DNA of 64,000 nucleotides from Epiperipatus broadwayi (Eukaryota > Onychophora > Udeonychophora > Euonychophora > Peripatidae): the NCBI GenBank assembly GCA_028023455.1, contig JAQFVV010006310.1, positions 992,001-1,056,000 on the forward strand, written 5' to 3'. Below are positions 11,168-23,700 of this stretch, piece after piece. How positions within the stretch are numbered: position 1 is the first letter of the stretch; each line of letters starts with the position of its first letter. Made by a program: the position numbers and the translations under genes. The notes beneath the pieces are model-generated. The model made no database searches, was not told where the DNA came from, and saw only the letters and a list, made by a program, of their open reading frames with translations.

Positions 11168-12219
11168 TCTGTATACTATATAATCCTTTCAAAATTTATT
11201 TATTTATTTTTCGCACCTAATAAATATTTGATTTTTAAAACTTCTATACTTTTAATACGGCTGTTTGCTGCTCTCCCCCTTCAAGAACGACTCGTTCACT
11301 TCCATCCCAACTCTATGCCTAACTCACTAATATATCTATAAGCTTACTCCATCTCGATGCCCGTCCAACATATAATGAATTTTAAAAAAAATTTTCGTCT
11401 CCCTACTTTTTATTTTATAAAGCATATTAAACTTTTTATTTAAAAAAAAAAAATCCCCTCTTTTCTTTTTTTAGCTTTAATAACGTATACGAAAATTTAA
11501 AAAAAAAATCCTTTTTTTTTCCGTCTATATATCTAAAGTATAACACATATTTTAATATTAAAAATGACTCAATAAAAACTCAACTCACCCCCGGTCTCTT
11601 CTTCCAGCTGTTTTTTTTATTTTATTATTATATATATACTTAAATGGTTCATGCTTATGACCTAATTTCGTTTACCCGTCTGCACCAATTTCAAACCTTT
11701 TAGCTTTTGGTTAATTTGACGTTACTTTTATATATATATATTTCTTACTCATTTTAAACCACTCCAATTCATAAAATACTTTGATAAAACAACGAGTCCC
11801 CCCTTTTCTTTTAATCTAAATTTCTTTTCTCTGCTCCCTAATGACAAATTTATAAGAGGATGACTTATAACTTGATCAATCATCCTCGGGCGCCAGTCAC
11901 TAGTGAACAGGAAAGACACAAAATAAATTTAATAATTTTTTTTGCTATATACACACAAAAGTCCATAACTCAGAGTATGTAGGTGTTTACATCGAAGCCT
12001 CACTTGGTCGTCCAAACGCGGAAAAAAAATCTTACATATATACATTATTCAAAAAAAAATTTGACTCAAAATCATTAATTTTGACCAAAAGAATTATATA
12101 TATATAAAACATGCTTATCCATCTAACATGAGCTGGAACTCACAAAATGTACTTCAAACCCAGTCAAACCCGAGATTTAGGTCAGGGACCAGCCTGGATT
12201 CGAACCCACTCTCCAAGCA
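11168..12219 (-). other. Leader-like non-coding region upstream of the gag-like gene
   Basis: No open frame of note. It has T-rich and A-rich runs and short GC islands such as CATCCTCGGGCGCC near 11881. It lies between the gag start and the primer-site-like motif at 12220-12235, where an LTR retrotransposon would have its untranslated leader. Confidence 0.35.
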
Positions 12220-12235
12220 CCAGATCTGACACCCA
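12220..12235 (-). other. Possible tRNA-Leu-type primer binding site
   Basis: On the - strand the 16 bases read TGGGTGTCAGATCTGG. Primer sites complementary to the 3' end of leucine tRNA usually read TGGTGTCAGAAGTGG, so this differs by an extra G and one base. It is directly preceded on that strand by TTATCCAT, where an LTR end (CA) would be expected, and is followed by GTGGGTTCGAATCC. The position upstream of the gag start is right. I see no LTR pair around the centre, so this may be a relic. Confidence 0.3.
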
Positions 12236-12688
12236 ATGGATAACATAACAATGGTAGCACACGAGATTTAATTCTTCATCCGGCCCACTAGCAAATCGGA
12301 GAAAACAAGAAGACTCATGGACTTAAACATATATATATAAACAACTTAAATACTAGACATTCCACAGATAAAATCTAACATATTTAAATAATAGGGGCTT
12401 TACTAATGAATACTTATGGGCAATTAGTGAATTGGATTGATTTAATAATGAGACAGAAACTGATATATGATGAATTAAAATATATTTATTGACAATTGTT
12501 GTTGGCAAATGCACACAGGCATTTCATTTATAAAGTAACATTCTCTAGACTATTTGAACAATAATTGATGTTGGCAAATAGGTTTGTGGCTATGATTCAA
12601 TGGAGCCAAATATCCTGCTATACAACCAATCACTACATTAACTTATTTGTTATGTCCTTTTATAATCAGTTCGAGTGGCTCTTTTATG
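12236..12688. other. Centre of element between gag leader and right arm
   Basis: About 450 bp with no coding sequence. It contains two related short stretches with ATTGTTGTTGGCAAATG (near 12495) and ATTGATGTTGGCAAATAGG (near 12564). If an LTR ever flanked the gag gene it should lie here, but no second copy was found on the other side at 9127-9531. Confidence 0.35.
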
Positions 12689-14160
12689 TAAAATCAAACC
12701 AAGTCTGGAGTGAAACTTAATACATCTTAATTATAATAAATTTATTTTAACTATTGGCTTTTAAAGCGTCCCAGATAGCTTTAGATCGAACGGGTTTTCA
12801 AGAATGCTTCGGATCAACGCCGAAGACTGCATATTAGGGAGGGAAGAGTTGGCTATAACGATTTTACTAATACGCTAGGCACAAGTAAAGTATAATAATA
12901 AAGTGGCTCTGCGATTTTAAATAATACTAAAATAGTTCTGTAGCTAAGGAGAGATTCGAGCTGGAAACGAAGGTGACTTCTTTGGCGGCTTATGGCATCT
13001 TCAATTTAGTTGGGAGACGATTTTTAAAATAGTGTTTCTTTAGCTGGATTGAAATCGGAACGAGGGCAAATTATTTTTACGGCTTATGGCATCTTCAAAT
13101 TTAGTTGGTGTAAGCTTGGTTGTTCCTTTGGCATTTGATGGATTGAACTAGGCGTTCCATCATGGGAAAGCAGCAAAATTTTGCCTGACTTTAGCCAGAC
13201 ATGTTAAGGTTGAACAATAATAAAACTTCTCCTGTTGACTCTCTTCAAAAAGTAAGATGGATTCTCCCTTCCCGCTTAAAATAAGGCCTATTTATATCCT
13301 TCTACTAAACTTTAACACCTTTCTGGAATTTCGTAAGCCTCGGGACCAATTGACTTTTAATTAAAGCAAAATAATATAATTCAATTTCTACAACAACTGA
13401 TAAAATCTCCGAGGTGTTATATTTAATTTCCTTAAAAAAATGTATCAAAATATATAAACTATATAATTTGATTCATTTTCATTAATTAAATTCCTTTTCA
13501 GGTGTTATTACTTAGCAGAAGGAACGGTATTCTGATTTAATGAAAAAGTCTTTTGTTGCAAACAAAAATCAATCAGAAAACAGATTTTACTTTTTTACCC
13601 GGGTGTGTCACTAATTGATATCTTGTTTACAAAAATTCTCATTTTTAATTGCGAACAGATAATTCTTATTTTATAAAACTAAATAACTTTTAACATATTT
13701 GTTTATTAAAAAAAAAGCAAATTTAAAGAAAATACTTGTTTCAACTATATATGTAAAACATTAAATCAGAAAACCGTTAAATAAATTAAAGAAAACATTT
13801 ACATTACTTTTATTTAAACTTAAATATATATGAATCATTTTGCCGTTATTCCAAGGTTTAAATTATCCATCCACATACGAATATAATAGCGAATATAATT
13901 AAGAATTGACTGAAAATTAATAAAACATTCTATAATAAATTATGAGCATTTCTCCGCTATAATTTTATCAAACCTGTCTAATTATAGCGTGTCTTCGTAT
14001 GTAAATGGATAATGCCATTTAAGCGGCAATTATAGCAAAGTTTTCCTGCTCGATTTATATATATACATTTTTACATTTGACATAGGTTCGAAACTAGTTC
14101 AGACGAGTAGGTCATTAGGTTGATGGTGAAACGGAAAGGGATTGGAGATTTCCGTTTCAG
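12689..14160 (-). repeat. Right terminal inverted repeat arm (intact)
   Basis: This 1,472 bp arm is the intact partner of the left arm. At 12899-12914 it preserves the uninterrupted sequence GTGGCTCTGCGATTTT that defines the empty site of the left-arm insertion. It ends CCGTTTCAG, followed by TA. Confidence 0.93.
13289..13296 (-). promoter_or_regulatory. Inward-facing TATA box candidate, right arm
   Basis: The mirror copy of the left-arm motif. From here transcription would run on the - strand toward the gag-like gene, whose start lies about 2.1 kb downstream at 11167. This makes it the likelier promoter for that gene, if it is a promoter. Confidence 0.4.
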
Positions 14161-14162
14161 TA

Positions 14163-14666
14163 CCAAACATCACATGATCTTTTTACTGACTAATCATTTG
14201 GTTATTTTACCTTATGAAATTTTATTTGAGTTTAAATACAGTTAAATTCTATTTACTGCATTTAATTAAACCAGTTAAATTTGGTTCTTTAATTTAAAGT
14301 TACAACAATTTTAATACTTCTAATGTAATTGTGAATAAATTTATTCACAAAGTTTTTTTTTTTTTTTTAAATCCTACAAGTTTTATTATTCAAATATGTC
14401 TTTAAAATTATTGGTTAGCAAATATATTTAAAAAACACATTACTTTAATAATAACTGAATATCAATAATCAATAAATAGCAATTCACCTGAATAATTCAA
14501 ATTTAATATCATTTTTTGTTTGATTTCTAGCTTAAATATTTGAACAATTAAAGTATTTCTCATTTTTTAATGAATTTTACCTTGCTTTAAAATTTATATT
14601 TAGATTAACATAGAAAAAAAATTTGTGTAGATAACTGATTAATGTTATTTTCATTTATTGTTTCAG
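14163..14666 (+). other. AT-rich stretch before the first visible WDTC1 exon
   Basis: Anonymous AT-rich sequence. The last bases, TTCATTTATTGTTTCAG, form a polypyrimidine-like tract and 3' splice site for the exon at 14667, so this is most likely the tail of an intron that starts upstream. Confidence 0.6.
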
Positions 14667-14750
14667 GATAATATTTGTACTCACTTTCAGCGAACTCTTC
14701 ATGTAACACATGATTTAGTTCGCAGGATTGGATTAGAAGTGGAACTTGAA
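14667..14750 (+). CDS. WDTC1 exon a: N-terminal segment before the WD40 domain
   Basis: Twenty-eight codons, phase 0 at both ends, between TTTCAG and GTAAGC. It encodes DNICTHFQRTLHV followed by THDLVRRIGLEVELE. The human protein has a histidine-valine-threonine motif and then an IRRLGLEAELQ segment at the same place. A TTG just upstream could start a longer reading frame, but it lies in the splice acceptor, so this is an internal exon. The preceding exon should encode the initiator methionine and roughly 16 residues. Confidence 0.9.
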
Positions 14751-17700
14751 GTAAGCATTTTTAATTATTCTTTAGTTTTTACTTATTATTTAATAGAAAC
14801 TCATACAATTATTAGTGGTATAAAAAAATTATGTTTTATAATCATCTCAATTACAAATAAAAGTAAGATAATCAAATAACTTTATATCAATACTGACAAA
14901 AAAAAGTCAAAAAAGCCTCTAATAAAGTCGATTTATTGACTTAAATATCAAATATTATAAATGGGAATAATAACAGTACAGATGTAGAAAAAACAAAACA
15001 ATAACAAATTATTATGATAGTGATATATTACTTTAAATAGGACTGAGGAATTATTGATTAGATAATAATATTTTTGCTGGATTATTGAAATATTTTAATA
15101 TTCTAAATGAGTAAGTATATTCAATTTATAATTTTAATGAAAAAATACATTTGCTGCAATAACTGAACAATCTATTGTTTAATTATTAAATAGCCTTTTT
15201 TTTTTTCAGAATAGTCCTATAAATTGTGGCATGTGGTCATATATATTTTAATATTGTTATTCAGATGGACTTCGAAAATATTTTCAAGGAACAAATAAAA
15301 TTTACTATAAGTGAATAAAGAAAAAGTGTATTAATTGCTATTATACCACTTGGTAAACTGATAGTTCTGTGTATGTTATGTATAATTAACTTTGAGTTTT
15401 TCCTAATTTTACTTTAGTAAATTTGAAATTAAATAAAGTAATTTTTGTTCATTTTCCAACTGTTTATAATATAATTTATCACCAGTTGTAGCAAGTAGGT
15501 TTATCTATAATTGTTAAATATATATACTGACTTTACTAAAATTAATGTAATTAGAAGGTACTTAAACTCAGACTTTCAAGCTCCCTATAGCTATGCGCTC
15601 CATCTTATACAACTAATACACATGCCCACATACCTGTGAAAAAGATATGATCTCTCATATATGTATTTCATGCTGAACCAGCACTCATTAATTGGTCTAG
15701 ATCAACATCTCCCACACATATATACAATCGGCGTTCAGTTTATATTAAGATAGAAAATCTTCAAACTTCAGTCTTCTCCATCCTCCAGTCTTTGGCCATC
15801 CATATCCTTGAAATTCTGATGATGGAACACTCAAAGTCCTTGTTGATGCCAACACTCAAAGTCATTGTTGATGCCAATATTATTGTCATACCCGTGTTAA
15901 CTTTAAATCACTCTGATCCTGCACATATAGAACCTTAGTATGTCCATTAAAATACACTGAAGAGGGATGGGTAAAACACAGGCTGAATATGTAAAATTCA
16001 AATGTAAATATATTGCCTAACTAAACTTATATTTGAATATTACATATTCAGCCTGTATTTTGCCCATCTCTCTTCTGTGTATTTAAATGTACATATTAAG
16101 CTCGTATATGTGAGGGTCAGAGTGACTTAAAAAGTCAACATGAGTATGACAATAATATTGACATCAACAAGGGCTTTGAGTGATCTATCATTGGATTTTC
16201 AATGATATGAATGGCTAAAGAGGTGGAGGGTGGAGAAGATTGAAGTTTGAAGATTTGCTATCTTAATGTAAACTGAGCACTGATTGTATATATGTGTGAG
16301 AGATGGTGATCTAGACCAACTGATGAGTGCTGGTTCAGCATGAAATACATATATTGGAAATCATTTATCTTTTTTACATGTATGTGGTTATATGTATCAG
16401 TTGTATAAGATAGAGTGCATAGCTGTAGATAGCTTGAAAATCTTAGTTCAAATCCCTTCTAATTGCATTAAATTTAGTATAGATAATATATTTATATTTG
16501 AATATTACATATTCAGCCTGTATTCTGCCCATCCCTCTTCTATGTATGTAAATGGACATATTAAGATTGTATATATGAGGGGTCAGAGTAACAAAGTCAA
16601 TGTGGGTATGATAATAATATTGGTATCAACAAGGACTTTGAGAGTTTCATCATCAGATTTTTAATAATATGGATGGCTAAAGAGTTAGAGGTTGGAGAAA
16701 ATTGAAGTTTGTTCATTAAAGTTTGAATTTTTGTTATCCTAACATAAACTAAGTACTGATTGTATATATGTGTGGGAAATGGTGATCTGGACCATTGATA
16801 AATACTGGTTCAGCATAAAATACATATATTGGAGATCGTTTATCTTTTTTTCATATCATCATCATTATCAACCATTATCAATCCACTGCAGGATGAAGGT
16901 CTCTCCAAGTTTAATCCATCTTCTCCGATCTTTAGCTTCTCTTCTCCACATCACCCCTGCACACTTTTTATTTCATCCATCCATTTCACATGTGGTCTCT
17001 TTCTGGGTCTTTTACAATCTCTTGGAATCCAGTTTAAAATTTCAACTGTCCATCTATTATCATTTCTTCTAACAATATGTCCAGTCCAACTCCACTTCAA
17101 TCTAAAATGAGGTCAGTAACACCTGTTTGTTCTCTTACCCATACATTGTGTTTACGATCTCTTCTTGTTACTCCCAACATACATCTCTCCATACTTCTTT
17201 GAGTGGTCTGAAGTCTCTGAATTGCTCTTCTATTAAGTGTCCAAGTATATATTTGGTCATATATATCAGGATATCAGATGTAGTGCACAGCTATAGGGAG
17301 CTTGAAAGTCTGAATTCAAGGCCCATTCTATATATATATATATATTGTAACTTAATTAAAATAGCATTGTAACTTAATAAAAATTAGTGTTACAAAATGA
17401 AACCTTAGGTCATTCTGACTTCTTCTTATCTCAGGTATCTGGCATATTTCGAGCCCTGGTTGGGCAGACATTGTAACATAAATAAATAAAAAAATTTCTC
17501 ACTTTTTATCTCTATTTTTATATTAAGTGAATACTATGTGAATATGGTCTATCAGGGTGCCACTAGGTTATCTAAACCTAGACAAAGTTAGATTCTATAC
17601 CTACTTACAAATGTACTTGGTTTGAACCCTTTTGGTACCTTATTTATAACCAGATGTAGGTTTTTGTATTTTAGGACCATATTACATTTGCACTAACATT

Positions 17701-20700
17701 AAGAAAAACAAAAACATCCTTATGCTTTAATTGTGCATATAAGATTTATCAGACACAATTACTCACTGAGATTTTAAGGTCATAAATGCATTTCAACATT
17801 CTCATAAGTCTTGCTAACTCATATTAAACACTATAGATTTATGGGGGCAATTCATTCTTCCTTGAATGATGTTGAATGATTGGAATGCTGGTTATTATCT
17901 TATAATGACTCACAAATGATAAACAGATACAGTAAAAAATCATTATTTATCTATGGCCATTAAACACATTTATGAAGATCATTGATTTAAAAACATGATG
18001 ATGATGATGACACTGGTACTTCCATCCACAGCTTTAGAACTAATGCCTAAAATGAAATTTAGCTTTTATAAATTTATAATTATTTGCCTAACATTATATT
18101 CAAATTAGAACTTAACTATTAATATTTAACAGTGGTGATGAATGATCATAATTAATAAAATAACAAATACTCTTAATAAAATATACACCTCTTTTAATAA
18201 AACAAATCGATACTCATCTTATAGCTAAAGGCACTGCTCTATGGCGCGGTTTTCGCGCCAAAACACATAAAATGCTGTTTCCGTGGCCGACATGTTCGAA
18301 CCCGCGTTTTCTATAATACAACTTTTTTGTTGTGCTACAGAATGCAGGCCGCTATGTCGCATCGCAGTACAGCATGTATGTCGCATAGCTGCAAATACAT
18401 TTTCCGAATTCGCACAATTTATAAAATAATTACGGCTTGATGAGAGAGTTTGTATTTGAATTGTATTGAAATGTTTTCATTGGATTTTTTTTTATTTTAA
18501 ACTATTGAAATGTTCAGATTTTTTAAAACAATAATTATAAGACTTTTTACAACGTACTGTATTGAACTTTTATTTGGGAAAATGTTAAATATTTATGTTT
18601 TTATTGAGTTGCAATTAGGTAACATGACAAAGAAGACTCTACCGTCTGTATATTTTTGAAGTAAAAAAGAGCGGTAGGAAAAAAAATATCCAGTAAGAAA
18701 AGTCCAAATATAGAGGTTTTTTTGTAAATTTAATAAAAAGCAAATATTATAAACATGTTTAATAAGTAAAGAAGACATTTGTATGTGTTTGTTGTTATTT
18801 AAAAAAGTTTGAGTTTCTTTCTTCTGTCTGAGTACGGTTACGATTTTGAATTTTTTTATTTTAGCATTACAAACAAACACTAACTAAACCAACCCTAAAA
18901 CTAACTCTAAATCTAACCGTAACAACTTTTACTTTTATTACGATTATTATTTTTTAGTTAAACAACAACAAAAAAGTCGTAACACAAGTAAAAAAATATC
19001 CGATAGAAAATTGATAAAAAAAAAAAAAGCCGTAACACAAGTAAAAAAATATCCGATAGAAAATTGATAAAAAAAAAGCCGTAACACAATTTGAAAAGTA
19101 TACGATATAAAAAACACGAATCAAATTGTAATTTGTTGAATTTATTTTACATTTATTATTATCATTTAAATTGTATACGTTAATAAAAAATAATATTTAA
19201 AAAAGATTATTTTGTTTTGTTTCTATTTTCGCATTACAAAAAAGCACAGAAAAATTATTAAAATCAATGACCCATGAATGTTCATATTTTATAGTTTTAG
19301 CGTGAAAACAGCACCATCCAACGGCATCTTTATCTATAATACAAGCACCAACAAATCAACATTTATTACTGGACTACTAAAATATACATATATTTAAAGA
19401 TATATGTGAAACTTTATATGAATAACAATGATGAGTTATTTATATTTAAATCACAATATTAATAATATTAAACTCTTCCCCCTTTTCCTTTAATGACAGT
19501 ATCCAATGTTTCTATCATAGTATAATGTTTATGCATCAATTTGGATAGTGCATAACTAAAAATTTATATCCAAACAAAAAAGATTTCATTAAAAAATAAA
19601 TAAACTTTTTTGCATGCACATACTTTTGTAACCTTATAACATAGCATATAAAACAAAGTAATTAATTAGTAAAAGGTTAGTCAGATCCTAGAGAAGTGAA
19701 AATGTTTACAGAAATAAGCTTTAAATTATCTATCTCCCCCTCTAAGTGATTGAGGTCACTAATCGTTATTTTAACAAATCTATCTAGCATTTCTATCACT
19801 CTTAACATCCAAGCTACACAGCTATACATGTCGCAAATATAATTATATTACTACATGTGTATATGTATTGATCTCCGTATATTATTATAAAAAAATCTTT
19901 TAACACATAAACATATTACATAATTTTGAATTGACCCACAATAATACATTTCACTAAATAAAATACATCAGTAAGTGGATACATATAATAATTTTAGGAT
20001 ACATGAAATCATCAATACAGCACTAGCTATTATTACTGAAACTCTTCTTTTTACTCAATTTTGATTTTAAAGTTCAGAGATAAAAAAAATAAAGAATTTG
20101 TTATTAAAAATTTTGTTAATAGTCACTGATATAATCAAATAATACATATATATAATTAAAATTTATATTACCAGTCCTTCTTTTACTTCCTTGAGTCATG
20201 CACTTTCCAAGATTTCAAATTCAGCTTATTGAATGTTTATAAATTTGGCAGCAACCACATACCAAGCTGTAACATGCATATATTTACCAATTTCAGTGGG
20301 TTATTGGAACAGTTCTATTCTTTCTTGGCTTGGGCTTGCAATTCTGTTACTGTGATGATGATGGTGAAGTTCATAGGAACCATTTGGCACTGGAATTGTT
20401 TCTTCATTTCTTTTCAGCATAATTTTTAATAGACTCAGAGTATTTGCAGTTCGTGATATATTTTATCATTTTGCTGGGGTTTAAACTCAGTCAATGGCAT
20501 AAACTGAACTAGCATGGTTTAACACTTTTCAGTAGTTTACTTATTTTCATTTTAGCTTTAAAATACAGGTGGGCAATCAGTTTCTTCTATCTTATTTTTC
20601 ACAATCAGTCATAAAGTGTGTAATACTTTTGGCTCAGACTCTTCAGATGTGCATTGGTTACCAGATGGCTGGACCAGCACAAATGAAACATGTACTTAGC

Positions 20701-23700
20701 CTGCCATTAGGCTGTAGGAAAGTTTCCCAACAAATATATATATATAAAATGACAGCAGTTCAGTCTGATTTTTTTCCACAATTTAAGATGCTCTCTTGAC
20801 AATTTTAATATTTCTTTTTTTTTCTAAGTGATTGCCAGCTTTTTATATCATTTAGTCTTGTACAGACCACACAGATAGAAACACCTGATTTTTTATTAGT
20901 TAAACCATATAATTTAAAGTGGATCATCTGGTTTAAATTTACTGTTAATAAGAAACCCAGACTAATATGATTTCTTGATAATTAACTAATTTAACTGGTC
21001 TGAATCCATTACCTTAATGGCCTCACACCTTTTTCTCAAATCTAGCCTCATAAAATTTACCTTTTCTTTTTAATTAGCTCTGAAGAAAAAATGTCAGCTG
21101 GACAACTGAAATTCTAACATTGTGAGTTTAATTAACACATTACAAACAATATAATTCTTTATAACAATAGAACTTTTGAAATCTTAAAATGATTTCAACA
21201 GAATTTTTTTTTTCAATATATATGTAACTGTGAGTTTATTTATGTAAAATACAAGCACACACTCAGATATTGGGACATTCAGAAAAACCTGCATATTCAA
21301 AACTAAATTAAAATAGCTATTAGACAAATTATTGTTATAGGAACAATAGCAGAATTTAGTGTGTATAGATCAATTTTGAAGAAAGTTAATAATCAAAATA
21401 TGAAAAATGATTAACCGAAAAGTTTGTGTCCACAGACAACTGTTTATATGTGTTCTAATCCTAACTTTTAAAGATAAATATTAAATAATTCAAGGTATGT
21501 CGTATTCTTTGGCTTTTATCCATACAAAACAAACAGAGCATAAATATTTCTCCCATCTCTCTTTCTGTCCTAGGCTTTTGGAAACTTGATCATGTAGGAT
21601 TTAAACTTAGGTGCCCTACTGCTTTCTTGCCTTTATAAGAAAATGTGATGATGAGTTTTTTTCTGTTTTTATTATATGCACACATTACTTCAATTTATCC
21701 ACAGACTAAATTGGAATGGGCATAATATATATATAAACTTTGTGAAAGATACTCTATCTTCTCTTACAGTATTATTTATTTAGGAAAATATCTAAACAAT
21801 TTAATCAATTTGTTTTATGGATTTGTGGCTTCTTTATATTTTCATTGGTCAATCTTAAACTGATTTATCATGATCATTTCCCATTGTGTGTTTTCTTGAA
21901 TTCAAATATTATACTGTTTAATATTTGGTTAGAAATTTTATATTTAAGAGTTCTTAGAGTTATTTTATGATATATTATAAGCCTGAAAATGCTACTGGAA
22001 ATATGTTTACTAAAGTGAAAAAATCATGATATTTTGCTAATATTAACTTTTTCTTTTGAAAGAATTTTAAAAAGTCATTCAACTGCAACATTTTGTAAGG
22101 CTGAAAAAAATCATTTGATTTTCTGATGATCTTTGCAAATTGGCTAAATTTCTATTGATTAAAATTACTTATTTACATTCTCAGCAATCATAAATTATCT
22201 TTCTTATATTTAATGATTTTAACTGTATATATTATAACAACACTAATGAAAAATGAGGAGAAATATTACATGTGAAACTTAAAAAAATAAATGAATGAGA
22301 TTAGATGTATTTAAATATATATCTACATCTAATCGCATTGTTACCAATCCCGACGTTGGCCACATTGTTAATGATATATATTATATGCATTAATAGTCAT
22401 TTATAATGATGATTAAACCAAGTACTTTTCACATTTAAATCTTTCGTAGTTAAGTTATTTAAAAAGTACCAATTGCATTTCCTGATCATCATCACTTCTC
22501 AAAAATAATAATAATAATAAGCAATATTGAGAAAGAATATAAATTGCTAAGGACAGTTTTTATTTATTTAAATTTATGATAATCTTGGACATAGTTTAAT
22601 GAATTATGGTGCAGATCCAGATTGAAATCCTTCATATTTTTTTTTTTTTGCTATTTGGAACTGATTTATCACAAAGTAAAAATGCTAACTCTAAATGTGC
22701 TAATTTGGTAACTATGTTATCAAAACATTATGGGATATGAAAAGAGGAATTAAATGATTGATAAAAAAAAAAAAAGTTAAATTCTAAATATTAATCTGTC
22801 TCCCTCATTTATGAAGTAATGAGGTAGTTCTCTGTACTTATAATTTTAATACCATGCGAGAAAGAAATTTATAAAATTTGTAAATTATGTAATATATATA
22901 AAATTAGAAAGATAAATTGCATATTTACATGAATAAATGTGCTTAATGATAACTGAGTGAGAAAAGAGTTTTAGCCTGTATTATTATATATATGTAATCC
23001 AAAATTCTCAGATATTTTATTATACACAAATATTAAAACGTTCTTATCATTCTGCAATAAGCAGCTTCTATCATGCTTTACAATATTGCCTGGGTTTTAC
23101 TCAAATTGTTGCTTCAAACATGGTCTCATTGTTTTTTTTTTTCTCCAGATTACTTGAATAATGAGAATTTATGTGGTTTAAAAAAACTTTTGATCTTCAT
23201 CGAGTCAGACGGCATACTGGGATTATAATTAAAAATAAATTTTCTAAAAAAAATTATCATAAATTACTACTATCACAACCAGGTCCTTAATACTATCTGT
23301 TTAATATTTACATCTTGGAAAATGATCAATTATTTCTATAAATTGAAGCTGTATATGTTTGCAAGCTATCCACTTTCATCTCAAATTATAAGGGTTAATA
23401 TTGCAATTTAAACTGCATTGGGAATGTTCATTACTATTTGTTAATTTTTTTTTTTTTATTGAAATAAATGGCTTTTTACATTCACCAGAATATATGTTTT
23501 TGGGTACTTGTTTCCATTACTTAATTAAGTAACTATTTATTTCTTTTATCTTTTTCTTTATTAATTTCTTTGATTATAGGAAAGAATATTAATACATTTC
23601 ATTAATGCTATTATAACTTCTAAATTTTTATGAAACATTCATATGAAAATTTTATGTAAATTAAAATTCATGAATCACAGAGTGAAAGATCCACAGAATG

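Larger units (their letters stand above)
6652..14160. mobile_element. 7.5 kb element with ~1.47 kb terminal inverted repeats and a gag-like gene
   Basis: The element starts CTGAAACGGAAATC and ends with its reverse complement, with TA directly outside both ends (6650-6651 and 14161-14162). The arms are 6652-9126 and 12689-14160. Without a 1,004 bp insertion in the left arm they are 1,471 and 1,472 bp long and differ at only a handful of positions. The 3.56 kb centre encodes a two-frame gag-like protein on the - strand. No reverse transcriptase, integrase, tyrosine recombinase, helicase or DDE transposase was seen. Near-identical long TIRs and a TA duplication suggest a DNA transposon mobilised in trans. 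The gag suggests a retroelement or a captured gene. High arm identity points to recent insertion or gene conversion. Confidence 0.85.

Noticed and set aside
12181-12240. Possible tRNA gene because of GATTCGAACCC and its complement
   Set aside because: The bases around the TTCGAA loop do not pair into a T stem on either strand, and no D or anticodon arm is present. A primer-site relic explains it better.
6652-14160. Interpretation of the 7.5 kb element as a Maverick/Polinton
   Set aside because: No polymerase B, integrase, ATPase or capsid genes of that group were seen, the element is too short, and the edges suggest a TA rather than a 6 bp duplication.
14658-14879. Reading frame starting at TTG 14658 as a possible gene start
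   Set aside because: The start lies in the splice acceptor, it is not ATG, and conservation stops exactly at the GTAAGC donor at 14751.
18593-18880. 95-codon - strand frame in the 18.2 kb TIR element as a transposase
   Set aside because: Composition is typical of chance frames in AT-rich DNA, with no DDE, zinc-finger or helix-turn-helix motif.
18880-18925. Telomere-like CTAACTCTAAATCTAACC words
   Set aside because: Only a few irregular units inside a transposon. Not a regular telomeric array.
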